A DNA stretch of 64,000 bases from positions 62,001 through 126,000 of the forward strand of contig NZ_JAPNUE010000006.1 in assembly GCF_026626305.1 (NCBI RefSeq), in the 5' to 3' direction. Shown here piece after piece: positions 16,521 through 27,062 of this stretch (within the stretch, counting starts at the first letter, position 1; every line of letters starts with the position of its first letter). The notes beneath the pieces were generated by a model. The model saw only the letters and a program-made list of their open reading frames with translations, did not search any database and was not told where the DNA came from. The stretch is from Frigidibacter sp. RF13 (GTDB taxonomy: Bacteria > Pseudomonadota > Alphaproteobacteria > Rhodobacterales > Rhodobacteraceae). The position numbers were made by a program, and so were the translations under genes.

Positions 16521-17193
16521 GCCGGCACCCTAGCGAAGGAGTTGCGATCCGGGAAGGGGGGCAGGTGCCGCTGATCCAATTGGGCATCGGCGGCCAGGGC
16601 TCTTAACTGACACCCCGGCAAGATCCTGCGGTGGCGCGCGCGCCGACTGGCGACTGCTGGTCGCGCCGACTTCGATCAACGCGGCAGCAATTACTGAGAT
16701 CGCCCAGGAACCGGTCGAGCGTGGACACGTAGCCAGCAATATTTGCGGGAAATCTCGACGCCAGTCGCGGGGCAGGGAGGCCAGATCCGCCGATCACCGC
16801 GTGGACCGCCGTCCGTCCGGACTTTCTTGACGTTCGCACGCGGGGTAGGTGCGCTATTGCGAAGAAAGTGGACTGCCAGTCAATTCAGGTGCGGTGGGGG
16901 AGTAGGTGCGAATGACCGGCAGTCCGGCTTGGGTGTGATCAAGGTACGATATCGCAGGGGTAAAAACAACTATAAATTGTATTCTTGAATTAAATATCTC
17001 TTTGGGCATATGTCTCTGCAGAGTGCGCTGCGCCTTGCGGTTACACCGGATTTACTACGACATCAGGCGAGCCGTAACCTTCTGACGGTTTCCGGTTGGG
17101 GGCGCAGGCGGGGCCCGCCGACAGATTTGCTGACCACCCCTTGCACCAGAACAAAAACGGATCAAATCTGAGGGGCTGCGAAGGAATCGCCCC
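16521..17193. other. 673-bp intergenic region with AT-rich island upstream of uvrB
   Basis: There is no convincing gene: short frames on both strands lack ribosome sites and protein-like composition. Composition changes at about 16955-17005, where AT-rich sequence (ACAACTATAAATTGTATTC, then GAATTAAATATC) offers possible -10/-35 or UP elements. A perfect palindrome CTCTGCAGAG lies at 17014-17023, and GAAC-N7-GATC at 17149-17163 near the uvrB start. ACTGCCAGTC (16876) and ACCGGCAGTCCGG (16916) are loosely repeated. It separates divergent pgsA and uvrB, so both promoters should be here. A small RNA or decayed gene cannot be excluded. Confidence 0.5.
17149..17163 (+). promoter_or_regulatory. possible degenerate SOS (LexA) box before uvrB
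   Basis: GAAC followed by seven bases and GATC, ending 30 bp before the uvrB ATG. Alphaproteobacterial LexA recognises GAAC-N7-GAAC or GTTC-N7-GTTC; one position differs here. Distance and gene fit, but the match is imperfect. Confidence 0.3.
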
Positions 17194-19371
17194 ATGCCCC
17201 ATAACAACACCAACGCCCCCACCGCGCGACCGGAGGTGCTGACCCGGCCCAAACTTGAAGGCGGGCGGCGGTTCGTGATGAAGACCGACTTTCAGGCGGC
17301 CGGCGACCAGCCCACCGCCATCGCCGAACTCAGCCAGGGCGTCCTCGCAGGCGACCGCGACCAGGTGCTCCTCGGCGCCACCGGCACCGGCAAGACCTTC
17401 ACCATGGCCAAGGTCATCGAGGAAACCCAGCGCCCGGCGATCATCCTCGCCCCCAACAAGACCCTCGCCGCCCAGCTTTACGGCGAGTTCAAGGGCTTCT
17501 TCCCCGACAACGCCGTCGAATATTTCGTCAGCTACTACGACTACTACCAGCCCGAGGCCTATGTCGCCCGCACCGACACCTACATAGAAAAAGAATCCCA
17601 GATCAACGAACAGATCGACCGGATGCGCCACTCGGCCACCCGGGCGCTTCTGGAACGCGACGATGTGATCATCGTCGCCTCCGTCTCCTGCATCTACGGC
17701 ATCGGCTCGGTCGAAACCTATTCGGCCATGACCCAGGACATGGCGGTCGGGCAACTCTACGACCAACGCAAGTTCCTCTCCGAACTCGTCGCCCAGCAAT
17801 ACCGCCGTCAGGACGCCGCCTTTCAGCGCGGCTCGTTCCGGGTCAAGGGCGATACCGTCGACCTCTGGCCCGCCCACCTCGAAGACCGCGCCTGGCGGTT
17901 CTCCTTCTTCGGCGAAGAACTCGAAGGAATCACCGAATTTGACCCTTTAACTGGCTCAAAAACCGATACATTCGAAAAAATCAGAATTTACGCAAATTCG
18001 CACTATGTCACCCCCCGACCGACGCTGCAGCAGGCCATCAAGGGCATCCGCGTGGAACTCGCCCAGCGCCTCAAGCAACTCCAGGACGAGGGCAAACTCC
18101 TCGAAGCCCAGCGTCTCGAACAGCGCTGCAACTTCGACCTCGAGATGCTAGAGGCCACCGGCTCCTGCGCCGGGATCGAGAATTATTCCCGCTACCTCAC
18201 CGGCCGCGCGCCGGGCGAACCACCCCCCACGCTTTTCGAATTCATCCCCGACCATGCGATCGTCTTCGCGGATGAAAGCCACGTCTCCGTCCCCCAGATC
18301 GGCGGCATGTACCGGGGCGACTTCCGCCGCAAGTTCACGCTCGCCGAACACGGCTTCCGCCTCCCTTCCTGCATGGATAACCGCCCCTTGAAGTTCGAGG
18401 AATGGGACGCGATGCGTCCGCAATCCGTCTTCGTCTCGGCCACCCCGGCGGCATGGGAGATGGAACAGGCCGGCGGCGTCTTCACCGAACAGGTCATCCG
18501 CCCCACCGGCCTACTCGACCCCCCCGTCGAAATCCGCCCCGTCTCGATGCAGGTCGACGACCTTCTCGACGAGGTCTGGAAAGTGGCCGCAAACGGCATG
18601 CGCGTCCTCGTCACCACGCTGACGAAACGCATGGCCGAGGATCTGACCGAATACCTGCACGAACAGGGCATCCGCGTACGCTACATGCATAGCGACATCG
18701 ACACGATCGAACGGATCGAGATCCTGCGCGACCTCCGCCTCGGCGCCTTCGACGTGCTGGTGGGCATCAACCTTCTGCGCGAAGGGCTCGATATCCCCGA
18801 ATGCGGGCTCGTGGCCATTCTGGATGCCGACAAGGAAGGGTTCCTGCGCTCGGAAACTTCCCTCATCCAGACCATCGGCCGCGCCGCAAGGAACGCCGAG
18901 GGCCGCGTCATCATGTATGCCGACCGCGTGACCGGCTCGATGGAACGCGCCATCGCCGAAACCAACCGGCGGCGCGAGAAGCAGGAGGCTTACAACATCA
19001 CCCACGGCATCACGCCAACGACGGTCAGGAAGAATGTCGAGGATGTGCTCGCGGGCCTCTGGCAGGGCGACACCGACATGTCGCGCGTGACCGCCAAGGT
19101 CGAAAAATCCATGGTCGGCCAAAACCTCGCCGCCCACCTCGACGCGCTGCGCACCCAGATGCGCAAGGCGGCGGAGAACCTGGAATTCGAGGAAGCCGCA
19201 AGGCTTCGGGACGAGGTCAAGCGGCTGGAGGCGGTGGAACTGACCGTCGCCGACGATCCCCTCGCGCGCCAGTCAGCGGTCGAGGAGGCCGTGGACGAGG
19301 CGGTGAAGGCCAGGGGGAGGAGCACGGCGGGCCGGGCCGGGCAGAGGGGTGGGAAGAGGCGGAGGGGGTGA
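17194..19371 (+). CDS. uvrB: excinuclease ABC subunit B
   Basis: A 725-aa damage-verification helicase of nucleotide excision repair. It has the P-loop GATGTGKT (61-68), the beta-hairpin region [20 protein letters not shown], the DEAD-type [20 protein letters not shown], motif [22 protein letters not shown], and a C-terminal UvrC-binding UVR motif ([20 protein letters not shown]). The last 40 residues are a basic, Gly/Arg-rich tail. Codons for residues 245-270 (about 17926-18005) are strikingly AT-rich (TTA, AGA, AAA, ACA) compared with the rest of the gene. Confidence 0.98.
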   Translation: MPHNNTNAPTARPEVLTRPKLEGGRRFVMKTDFQAAGDQPTAIAELSQGVLAGDRDQVLLGATGTGKTFTMAKVIEETQRPAIILAPNKTLAAQLYGEFKGFFPDNAVEYFVSYYDYYQPEAYVARTDTYIEKESQINEQIDRMRHSATRALLERDDVIIVASVSCIYGIGSVETYSAMTQDMAVGQLYDQRKFLSELVAQQYRRQDAAFQRGSFRVKGDTVDLWPAHLEDRAWRFSFFGEELEGITEFDPLTGSKTDTFEKIRIYANSHYVTPRPTLQQAIKGIRVELAQRLKQLQDEGKLLEAQRLEQRCNFDLEMLEATGSCAGIENYSRYLTGRAPGEPPPTLFEFIPDHAIVFADESHVSVPQIGGMYRGDFRRKFTLAEHGFRLPSCMDNRPLKFEEWDAMRPQSVFVSATPAAWEMEQAGGVFTEQVIRPTGLLDPPVEIRPVSMQVDDLLDEVWKVAANGMRVLVTTLTKRMAEDLTEYLHEQGIRVRYMHSDIDTIERIEILRDLRLGAFDVLVGINLLREGLDIPECGLVAILDADKEGFLRSETSLIQTIGRAARNAEGRVIMYADRVTGSMERAIAETNRRREKQEAYNITHGITPTTVRKNVEDVLAGLWQGDTDMSRVTAKVEKSMVGQNLAAHLDALRTQMRKAAENLEFEEAARLRDEVKRLEAVELTVADDPLARQSAVEEAVDEAVKARGRSTAGRAGQRGGKRRRG

Positions 19372-19373
19372 GG

Positions 19374-19997
19374 ATGGCCGGAAGCCGGATAGTTGAAAGC
19401 ATTTTTTGCGAACTGCCTGAACTCGGGCAGCGGGAAAGTCGCGACTACTTGACTGAATTAATTGAAGATATTGATAAATGCCTACTCAACAGCTGTTTTG
19501 CGACAGCACTGACTTCTTCACTATCTGTTCCCGATATTTGTGGAAGAGTTGAGAATCATTTTGTGACCGGCGTACGGGCGAACAAGATGAACCAAGCCAG
19601 ATATGAGCGGTGGTTTGACAGATATGTGGCGCAAAAATATCCAAGCAGAGGCTGGCCTCCGACCGGCGGCATAGTCTCGGAAGAAAACTGGCCGCCGAAA
19701 CCCGGCGTGACGGGTGCCGACGCCTACGCGCTACGTAATGCTATCGTGCATGGCGCTGACTTTGAGACACCATGCCACGCTGCGCGGCCATATCTTGAGG
19801 GGTTCACTTTCCTAGCCTCGAGCAACAATGATATCGTGCATAATTGCTATGATCCCGTTCGCCGCCGCGCCTATTTGGACATTTCGTCATTCTGCCGAGA
19901 TATCGTTGCCGGATTCGAGAAATGGGACCTGGAGTTCCGCGATAGTATATCCGTTTCTCGCAGGCGACGGCGTCTTGGAAAGCTCATTCTTATCTAG
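19374..19997 (+). CDS. HEPN-like protein, AT-rich accessory gene
   Basis: A 207-aa soluble protein starting 2 bp after uvrB. It is mostly helical. ALTSSLSVPDICGRVE at 45-60 and DAYALRNAIVHGADF at 116-130 match a widespread hypothetical family (SxPDIC... and YALRxxxLH). The R-x4-H spacing (Arg121, His126) is the catalytic signature of HEPN ribonucleases. Base composition is much more AT-rich than the flanks (ATA, AGA and ATT codons common), which suggests transfer. A role in RNA cleavage or stress defence is only inferred. It ends in a very basic tail (SRRRRRLGK). Confidence 0.7.
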   Translation: MAGSRIVESIFCELPELGQRESRDYLTELIEDIDKCLLNSCFATALTSSLSVPDICGRVENHFVTGVRANKMNQARYERWFDRYVAQKYPSRGWPPTGGIVSEENWPPKPGVTGADAYALRNAIVHGADFETPCHAARPYLEGFTFLASSNNDIVHNCYDPVRRRAYLDISSFCRDIVAGFEKWDLEFRDSISVSRRRRRLGKLILI

Positions 19998-20378
19998 CGA
20001 GCCGAAGGATGCGCGCCAGACCACCACCGCCCTAGCGTAAATCACGGCCCTTCGCCCGAGGACCGAAGCCAACGCGCCGGTGGCGCGTTGGCCGGGCCGA
20101 TTGGCGCTGACGCAAGGCGGCGCCAAGGGGTTCTCCACAGAACCGGACGATTGGGGCATGGGCGCGCGCCCGCCCCGGTGGAGGCGAATGCCCCCGCCGA
20201 CCGGGGGGCGGGGGCCGCCCGGGCATCCTTCTCAAACCGGTCGCGGCGCCCGGGGCGATGGCCCCGGGATTTGGTTCCCGACCGGACTCTTGTGGCGTGC
20301 CTCCGTGCGCTATCTTCCCCCCGGGGAAGGGAGTCGGTTGGTCGGCGCGTCCGGCCCGTGTGAACGCTGTACCGGGTG
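19998..20378. other. convergent intergenic region with strong hairpins
   Basis: 381 bp with no credible gene. It contains a perfect 11-bp hairpin, GCCAACGCGCC-GGT-GGCGCGTTGGC, at 20068-20092, and another, CCCGGGGC-GATG-GCCCCGGG, at 20249-20268, plus runs of G and C around 20195-20222. Genes on both sides point inward, so these are plausible bidirectional transcription terminators, though no T-tract follows. Confidence 0.55.
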
Positions 20379-21506
20379 TCAGAGGGCGGCGTCGAGGGCG
20401 CGGGTGACGCGGGCCACCGTGCCGTCGACATCATAGAGCTTGTCGAGGCCGAAGAGGCCGAGGCGGAAGGTGCGGAACTCCGCCCCCTCGCCGACCTGCA
20501 GGGGCACGCCCGCCGCGATCTGGACGCCCTGGGCGAGGAATTTCTTGCCGGTCTGGATCTCGGGATCGTCGGTGTAGCTGACCACCACGCCCGGCGCCTG
20601 GAAGCCTTCGGCCGCGACGGAACGGATGCCGCGGCGGGCAAGCTCCGCGCGCACCGCGTTCCCCAGCCGCCACTGCGCCTCGCGCAGCCGTTCGAAGCCG
20701 TGGTCGCGCGTCTCGGCCATCGTGTCGCGGAAGGCCTTCAGCGCATCGGTCGGCATCGTCAGGTGATAGGCATGACCACCGCCCTCGTAGGCCGCCATGA
20801 TCGCCCGCCATTTCTTCAGGTCGAGCGCGAAGGAATTGGATGTGGTCTCGTCGAGCCGCTTCAGCGCGGCGTCCGAGAACATCACAAGGCCCGCGGACGG
20901 CGAGGCCGACCAGCCCTTCTGCGGGGCAGAGATCAGAACATCGACGCCCGTTGCCTTCATATCGACCCAGATGCAGCCCGAGGCGATGCAGTCCAGCACG
21001 AACAGCGCGCCGACCTCATGCGCGGCCTCGGCGACCGCCTTCAAGTAATCGTCGGGCAGGATCATCCCCGCTGCCGTCTCGACATGGGGGGCGAAGACGA
21101 CATCGGGTCGCCCTTTCCGGATCGCGTCCGTCACCTCGGCGATTGGCGCGGGGGCAAAGGGCGACTGCGCCGCATTGCCCGTCTGCCGCGCCATCGCCAC
21201 CGCGACGTCTGCGGCAAACCCGCCCGCCTCGAAAATCTGGCTCCAGCGGAAGGAAAACCACCCATTGCGGACGACCAGCGCCTTCCGCCCCGCCCCGAAC
21301 TGCCGCGCCACCGCCTCCATCGCGCAGGTCCCGCCGCCGGGTACCAGCGCCACCGCGTCGGCATTGTAGACCTCGCGCAGTATCGACGAGATGTCGCGCA
21401 TCACACCCTGGAACTGCTGGCTCATATGGTTCAGCGAGCGGTCGGTGAAGACGACCGAGAATTCCTCAAGCCCTTCGGGATCGACGTTCGGCAGAAGTGC
21501 GGGCAT
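20379..21506 (-). CDS. class V aminotransferase (alanine-glyoxylate / serine-pyruvate type)
   Basis: A 375-aa PLP enzyme of fold type I. Visible are VALVPGGGTCAMEAVARQF near residue 55, the Asp-containing ALFVLDCIASGCIWVDMK, and the PLP lysine in SAPQKGWSASPSAGLVMFS. It likely transfers an amino group from alanine or serine to glyoxylate or pyruvate; the exact substrate is not readable. The start is ATG 21506 behind a strong AAGGAGG. It lies next to two Lrp-type regulators transcribed the same way, which may sense its amino-acid substrates. Confidence 0.85.
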   Translation of the reverse strand: MPALLPNVDPEGLEEFSVVFTDRSLNHMSQQFQGVMRDISSILREVYNADAVALVPGGGTCAMEAVARQFGAGRKALVVRNGWFSFRWSQIFEAGGFAADVAVAMARQTGNAAQSPFAPAPIAEVTDAIRKGRPDVVFAPHVETAAGMILPDDYLKAVAEAAHEVGALFVLDCIASGCIWVDMKATGVDVLISAPQKGWSASPSAGLVMFSDAALKRLDETTSNSFALDLKKWRAIMAAYEGGGHAYHLTMPTDALKAFRDTMAETRDHGFERLREAQWRLGNAVRAELARRGIRSVAAEGFQAPGVVVSYTDDPEIQTGKKFLAQGVQIAAGVPLQVGEGAEFRTFRLGLFGLDKLYDVDGTVARVTRALDAAL

Positions 21507-21623
21507 GATTTCCTCCTTTATTGCGCGCCCCGGCCTAAGGGGCCAACGCAAGAAAAAACAAGACGTGAGCGACATGGCGCAACAAAATTGCGTCGCTGTT
21601 GCGCGGATTCGCCGCCCCATCGC

Positions 21624-22078
21624 CTAGCCGAGCGGCCCGGGTCGCCGTTCTTCCGACAGAAGCACATTCGCCTCGACATTGCCAACACCCGGCAGGGTCA
21701 TGATCCGGCGCCTGAGGACGCGTTCGAAATCCGCCAGATCGCGGGCGGTCACGCGCAGGCGATAGTCGTAAAGCCCCAACACATGCTGCACGGTCTGCAC
21801 CTCGGGGATCGCGGTCGCGGCGCGCTCGAAATCCTCAAGGCTCACGCGCCCCTTGGTGGCAAGCTTCACCCCCAGAAAGACCGTGACACCGAACCCCAGC
21901 GCCGCGCTGTCGAGGTCGATCCTGCGCCCGGCGATCACCCCCGCCTCTTCCAGCCGCTTGATGCGCCGCCAGGCGGCCGGCTGGGAAAGGCCCAGGGCCC
22001 GCCCGACCGCACCCGCGCTTTGCGTGGCATCGGCAGCCAGCGCCTTCAGGATCGCGCGGTCGGTGTCATCCAGGTCAA

Positions 22079-22082
<4 letters not shown>
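21624..22082 (-). CDS. Lrp/AsnC family transcriptional regulator (second of pair)
   Basis: 152 aa. An N-terminal winged helix-turn-helix (DDTDRAILKALAADATQSAG, then LGLSQPAAWRRIKRLEEAG) precedes a RAM ligand-binding domain (VQTVQHVLGLYDYRLRVTA). Its ATG at 22082 overlaps the stop of the other Lrp gene (ATGA). Same length as its neighbour but clearly different in sequence, so an old duplication. It likely responds to an amino acid and may control the aminotransferase downstream or ilvC upstream. Confidence 0.93.
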
Positions 22083-23684
<1,602 letters not shown>

Positions 23685-23690
23685 TCCGGC

Positions 23691-23749
23691 GGCGCGGGTA
23701 AACCGCGCCCCACAAGCCAACCCCCGGCGCCTCCCAACGGGGCGCCGGG
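23691..23749 (+). terminator. tandem hairpins after ilvC
   Basis: Two stem-loops follow the ilvC stop: GGCGCGG/CCGCGCC (23691-23709) and a 9-bp CCCGGCGCC/GGCGCCGGG (23723-23749). AAAGAAACAACTTTG follows rather than a T-tract, so they may work as a terminator or as RNA 3'-end protection. Confidence 0.5.
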
Positions 23750-23765
23750 CAAAGAAACAACTTTG

Positions 23766-23777
23766 TTGCAAATGCAA
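23766..23777. promoter_or_regulatory. TTGCA-AA-TGCAA operator-like palindrome before MFS gene
   Basis: A 5-bp inverted repeat with a 2-bp spacer, 41 bp before the MFS start codon and embedded in CTTTGTTGCAAATGCAATCC. The sequence is unusually AT-rich for the region. No adjacent regulator gene identifies the binding protein. Confidence 0.35.
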
Positions 23778-23818
23778 TCCGTGCAAGGGTCGGGCCTTCC
23801 TGCCTGACCGGAGGCGCG

Positions 23819-25060
23819 ATGACTTCTGCTCCCCTTCCGCAAGCCCGCATATCCCAGCCCTGGACACTGGTCGGCTTCGGCTTCCTCGCTCTGGCGCTGG
23901 CCTTTTCCGCCCGCGCCGCTTTGGGCCTGATCATGCCGGTCTGGCAGCGTGAACTTGGCTGGTCCAGCAGTTTCCTGTCCGGCGCCGGGGCCACGGCGCT
24001 GGTCGTCATGGCCCTCGTCGCCCCATTCGCGGGCCGGCTCGTCGACCGCAAGGGCCCGCGCTTCACCCTCAACCTGGGGCTGGGCATCCTGGGCCTCGGC
24101 TGCGCCATCGTGGCGACCATGTCCAGCAAGCCATTTTTCGTTTTTGGATTTTCCATCCTATGCGGCCTGGGTTTTGGCATCGTCGCGACCCACGCCGTCG
24201 CCACCGCCGTCACCCGCGCCTTCGACAGCCAGCGTGGCCTCGCCACCGGCATCGCCACATCTGGCTCGACCGGCGGCCAGTTCGTGATCGTGCCGCTGAT
24301 CGCCCTGTTGCTGACCCAGGTCGGATGGCGCTGGAGCTTCGGCGCTCTCGCCCTTGCCAGCCTGGCGCTGATACCCTGCATTCGGGCAATCATGGCGGAA
24401 GGCAGCGCACGCGAGGGCGGTCACGGCCCGGCGGTCGGCGCCAGCATGTCGCAGGATTTCGCCACCATCCTGCGGCGCCCCGCCTTTCACGCCCTGTTCT
24501 GGAGCTATCTGATCTGCGGCTTCACCTCCAGCGGCGCGATCGAAACCCACCTCCTGCCCTTCGCCGCCTTTTGCGGCTTCCCGCCCCTGCCCAGCGCCAC
24601 CGCCTATGGCCTCCTGTCGCTGGTCAACCTCGGCGGCATGGTGCTGGCCGGCTGGATGACCGACCGCGTGAACCGTCCTCTGTTGCTGGGCTCGATCTAT
24701 TTCCTGCGCGGGCTGACCTACATCATCCTCATCAACCTGCCCGGCACGTCGATCGAGGTGCTCTTTGCCTTTGCCGTCCTGTTCGGACTGGTCGATTATG
24801 CCACCGTCCCGGTCACGGCCAGCCTGACCGCCAGCCACGTCGGTCTTCCGGTCATGGGACAGGCCATGGGCATGATTTCAGGGGGCCATGCGCTGGGTGC
24901 AGCCATGGCGGCCTTCTTCGGCGGCTATGTCTTCGATACCACAGGCGGATACACGCTGCTCTGGCTGGGCGGGCTGTGGCTTCTGATGGGCGCGGCGATC
25001 CTGTCTTTCGTTATCCTGCGCCTGAAACCGGCGCCGCAGGAGGCCGCCATTTCTGTCTGA
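23819..25060 (+). CDS. MFS transporter
   Basis: A 413-aa protein with about twelve hydrophobic helices and the MFS loop 2-3 motif in modified form (GRLVDRKGPRFTLNLG), repeated in the second half as GWMTDRVNRPLLLG. A long central loop holds REGGHGPAVG. It resembles the oxalate/formate and monocarboxylate antiporter-like branch (WQRELGWSSSFLSGAGA). The substrate is unknown. Followed 16 bp later by a GFA gene, so possibly co-transcribed. Confidence 0.88.
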   Translation: MTSAPLPQARISQPWTLVGFGFLALALAFSARAALGLIMPVWQRELGWSSSFLSGAGATALVVMALVAPFAGRLVDRKGPRFTLNLGLGILGLGCAIVATMSSKPFFVFGFSILCGLGFGIVATHAVATAVTRAFDSQRGLATGIATSGSTGGQFVIVPLIALLLTQVGWRWSFGALALASLALIPCIRAIMAEGSAREGGHGPAVGASMSQDFATILRRPAFHALFWSYLICGFTSSGAIETHLLPFAAFCGFPPLPSATAYGLLSLVNLGGMVLAGWMTDRVNRPLLLGSIYFLRGLTYIILINLPGTSIEVLFAFAVLFGLVDYATVPVTASLTASHVGLPVMGQAMGMISGGHALGAAMAAFFGGYVFDTTGGYTLLWLGGLWLLMGAAILSFVILRLKPAPQEAAISV

Positions 25061-25076
25061 GACCCGAGGAACTGTA

Positions 25077-25574
25077 GTGAACGAAACCACCTGGACCGGC
25101 GGTTGCCAATGCGGCGCAGTCCGATATGCGCTGTCGGAAAGACCCGGCAACGCCTGCATCTGTCACTGCCGCATGTGCCAGAAGCAATTCGGAAATTTCT
25201 TCGGCGCCTTTGCCGACGTTCTCCCCGACAAGTTCCACATCACCCGCGGCGAGCCCGGCTGGTTTGACAGTTCCGACGAGGCAAGGCGCGGTTTCTGCCG
25301 CGACTGCGGCACGCCGCTGTTTTACGTATACCAATCCAGCCAGCGCGTCGCTGTCTCGATCGGCTCGCTCGATCGCCATTCAGAAATCAAGCCACAGGCC
25401 CAGTACGGGATCGAAGGACGCGAGCCGTGGTTTGCCGACCTTCCCGCCCTTCCGCAGACCGAAACGGGCGAGGGGGACAATGGTGCCGGAGATACGCCGG
25501 AACGCTACGAGAAAATTCGCCTCTCCTGTCGGCAACACCCCGACCACGACACTGCCGAATGGCCGCCCGCCTAG
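25077..25574 (+). CDS. GFA (CENP-V/Gfa) domain zinc protein
   Basis: A 165-aa protein with the zinc ligands of the glutathione-dependent formaldehyde-activating family: GGCQCGAVRYA, CHCRMCQKQFGNFFG and GFCRDCGTPLFY, in the expected order and spacing. The family name comes from formaldehyde-glutathione adduct formation, but most members have unproven roles. The C-terminal 40 residues (TETGEGDNGAG onward) are an extension. GTG start at 25077 with GAGGA seven bases upstream. Confidence 0.88.
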   Translation: MNETTWTGGCQCGAVRYALSERPGNACICHCRMCQKQFGNFFGAFADVLPDKFHITRGEPGWFDSSDEARRGFCRDCGTPLFYVYQSSQRVAVSIGSLDRHSEIKPQAQYGIEGREPWFADLPALPQTETGEGDNGAGDTPERYEKIRLSCRQHPDHDTAEWPPA

Positions 25575-25710
25575 GCAGTCCCCGCGCTGCGTCGGCGCTC
25601 GCGAAATCCTGAAAGGCGCTTGACCGCCCGCAGGATCGAAACTTCGTTCAATACCGAAGCACAAGGGACCGGTTCGGCACTATCTTGCCCCCGCCCACAC
25701 AGGAGAGACC

Positions 25711-26595
25711 ATGCAAAGACCCACCCTCGCGAACTGGCTCTCCGTCGGCTTCCTTGGCCTCGTCTGGGGCGCGACCTTCATGATCATTGCGCTGGCGCTC
25801 AAGGGCTACGGGCCGGTCACGGTCGCGGCGGCGCGTACCGGGCTCGGCGCGGTCACGCTGGTTGCCGCCGTCCTGATCACCCGCCGCCCCTTTCCCGTGA
25901 TCAGCGGCCGTTTCCTGGCCCATGTTCTGGTGATCGGCATCTTCTCGACGGCACTGCCCTTCTTCCTCATCTCCTGGGGCCAGCAATCGGTGCCTTCGGC
26001 CTTCGCCGGGCTTTCAATGGCGGCGGTCCCGCTGTTCGTGATCCCGCTTGCTCATCTCTTCGTTCCGGGCGAGCGGCTGACGCTGGCCAAACTTCTGGGC
26101 TTCGCGCTCGGTTTTGCGGGCGTTCTTGTGCTTGTCGGGAATGAGGCTTTCGCCACCGGCGGCGCGCTTCTGCCCCGGCTGGCCTGCGTCGGGGCGGCGC
26201 TCTGCTATGCCATCGCCTCGATCACCACGCGCCGCTGCCCGCCTGTCGATGCGGTCGTTCTGACGGCCATGGCGCTTGTGGTGGGCAGCGCTGCACTGAT
26301 CCCCGCCATGCTTCTGACCGAAGGCATCCCGGGCCCCGCCGCGCCACAGGCAATGGCGGCCGTCATCCTCCTCGGCCTTGTTCCGACCGCGCTTGCCACG
26401 CTCTTGCGCGTCGCCACGATCCGCAGTGCCGGACCCAGCTTCACCACACTCACAAGCTATCAGGTTCCACTCTGGTCGGCCTTCTTCGGCGCGCTGGTGT
26501 TGGGCGAGGATCTGTCACCCCGGTTCCTCGCCGCGCTTATCCTGATCCTGGCCGGGCTGGCACTCAGCCAGAACCAGGCCTTCCGCCGCACCTAG
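25711..26595 (+). CDS. DMT/EamA family transporter
   Basis: A 294-aa protein with ten helices and the two EamA repeats: WGATFMIIALALKGYGPVTV in the first, PTALATLLRVATIRSAGPSF and FGALVLGEDLSPRFLAALIL in the second. The likely role is export or import of an amino acid or other small metabolite; the substrate is not deducible. Its stop overlaps the converging exported-protein gene by 4 bp. Confidence 0.9.
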   Translation: MQRPTLANWLSVGFLGLVWGATFMIIALALKGYGPVTVAAARTGLGAVTLVAAVLITRRPFPVISGRFLAHVLVIGIFSTALPFFLISWGQQSVPSAFAGLSMAAVPLFVIPLAHLFVPGERLTLAKLLGFALGFAGVLVLVGNEAFATGGALLPRLACVGAALCYAIASITTRRCPPVDAVVLTAMALVVGSAALIPAMLLTEGIPGPAAPQAMAAVILLGLVPTALATLLRVATIRSAGPSFTTLTSYQVPLWSAFFGALVLGEDLSPRFLAALILILAGLALSQNQAFRRT

Positions 26596-27062
26596 CGCAG
26601 CGTCAGCCCGCCCTCTGGCGTCCAGGCCCAGAATTCGCCGTCGCCCGACGGGTTCTCCTCCAGCACCAGCATCCCGTTCGTGATCGACATTGTCAGGTTT
26701 TTGCAGGTCATCGCGGGTTCGCTGAGGGTCGGCACCTCGCCAAGGCTGATGACATAATAGTCGCGCGCCACCTCATCGAGGTCACCACAGGTTTGCGTGC
26801 CAAGCGTCTCGACGACGATCGCGGGCGCTCCAAGCAAGGCAACATCGTCCGTGTCAGAAACGAAACCCACGATCTCCAGATCGCCACCCGACAGGAACTG
26901 ATCGCGCTCATATTCGTTCCGGCCGAAGAAGAGGAACTCCAGCGGATCAATGGGCTCGATCCAGATCTGCTGATCGCCCACGACGAAATGCTCTTCCTTC
27001 ACCTCTGCCTCCGCGGGCAAGGCGGAAATGCCGATCAACGCTGCCGCAAGAACCGATTTCAT
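26592..27062 (-). CDS. exported protein, paralogue of the upstream gene
   Basis: 156 aa with a clear signal peptide (cleavage after LPAEA). The mature part contains two cysteines (TQTCGDLDE and AMTCKNLTM) that could form a disulfide, and it ends with FWAWTPEGGLTLR. The upstream gene holds the same kind of ending (HWRWTPVEGLVRL), plus similar internal cysteine spacing, so the two are related. Function unknown. ATG 27062 overlaps the upstream stop (ATGA). Confidence 0.75.
   Translation of the reverse strand: MKSVLAAALIGISALPAEAEVKEEHFVVGDQQIWIEPIDPLEFLFFGRNEYERDQFLSGGDLEIVGFVSDTDDVALLGAPAIVVETLGTQTCGDLDEVARDYYVISLGEVPTLSEPAMTCKNLTMSITNGMLVLEENPSGDGEFWAWTPEGGLTLR

Noticed and set aside
16530..16839. 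Short reverse frames in the gap between pgsA and uvrB
   Set aside because: No ribosome sites, no recognisable motifs, and Ser/Arg/Cys-rich composition; more likely non-coding.
19998..20378. tRNA or other structured RNA gene in the hairpin-rich gap
   Set aside because: The hairpins are simple, with no cloverleaf or conserved T-loop sequence; their position between converging genes fits terminators.
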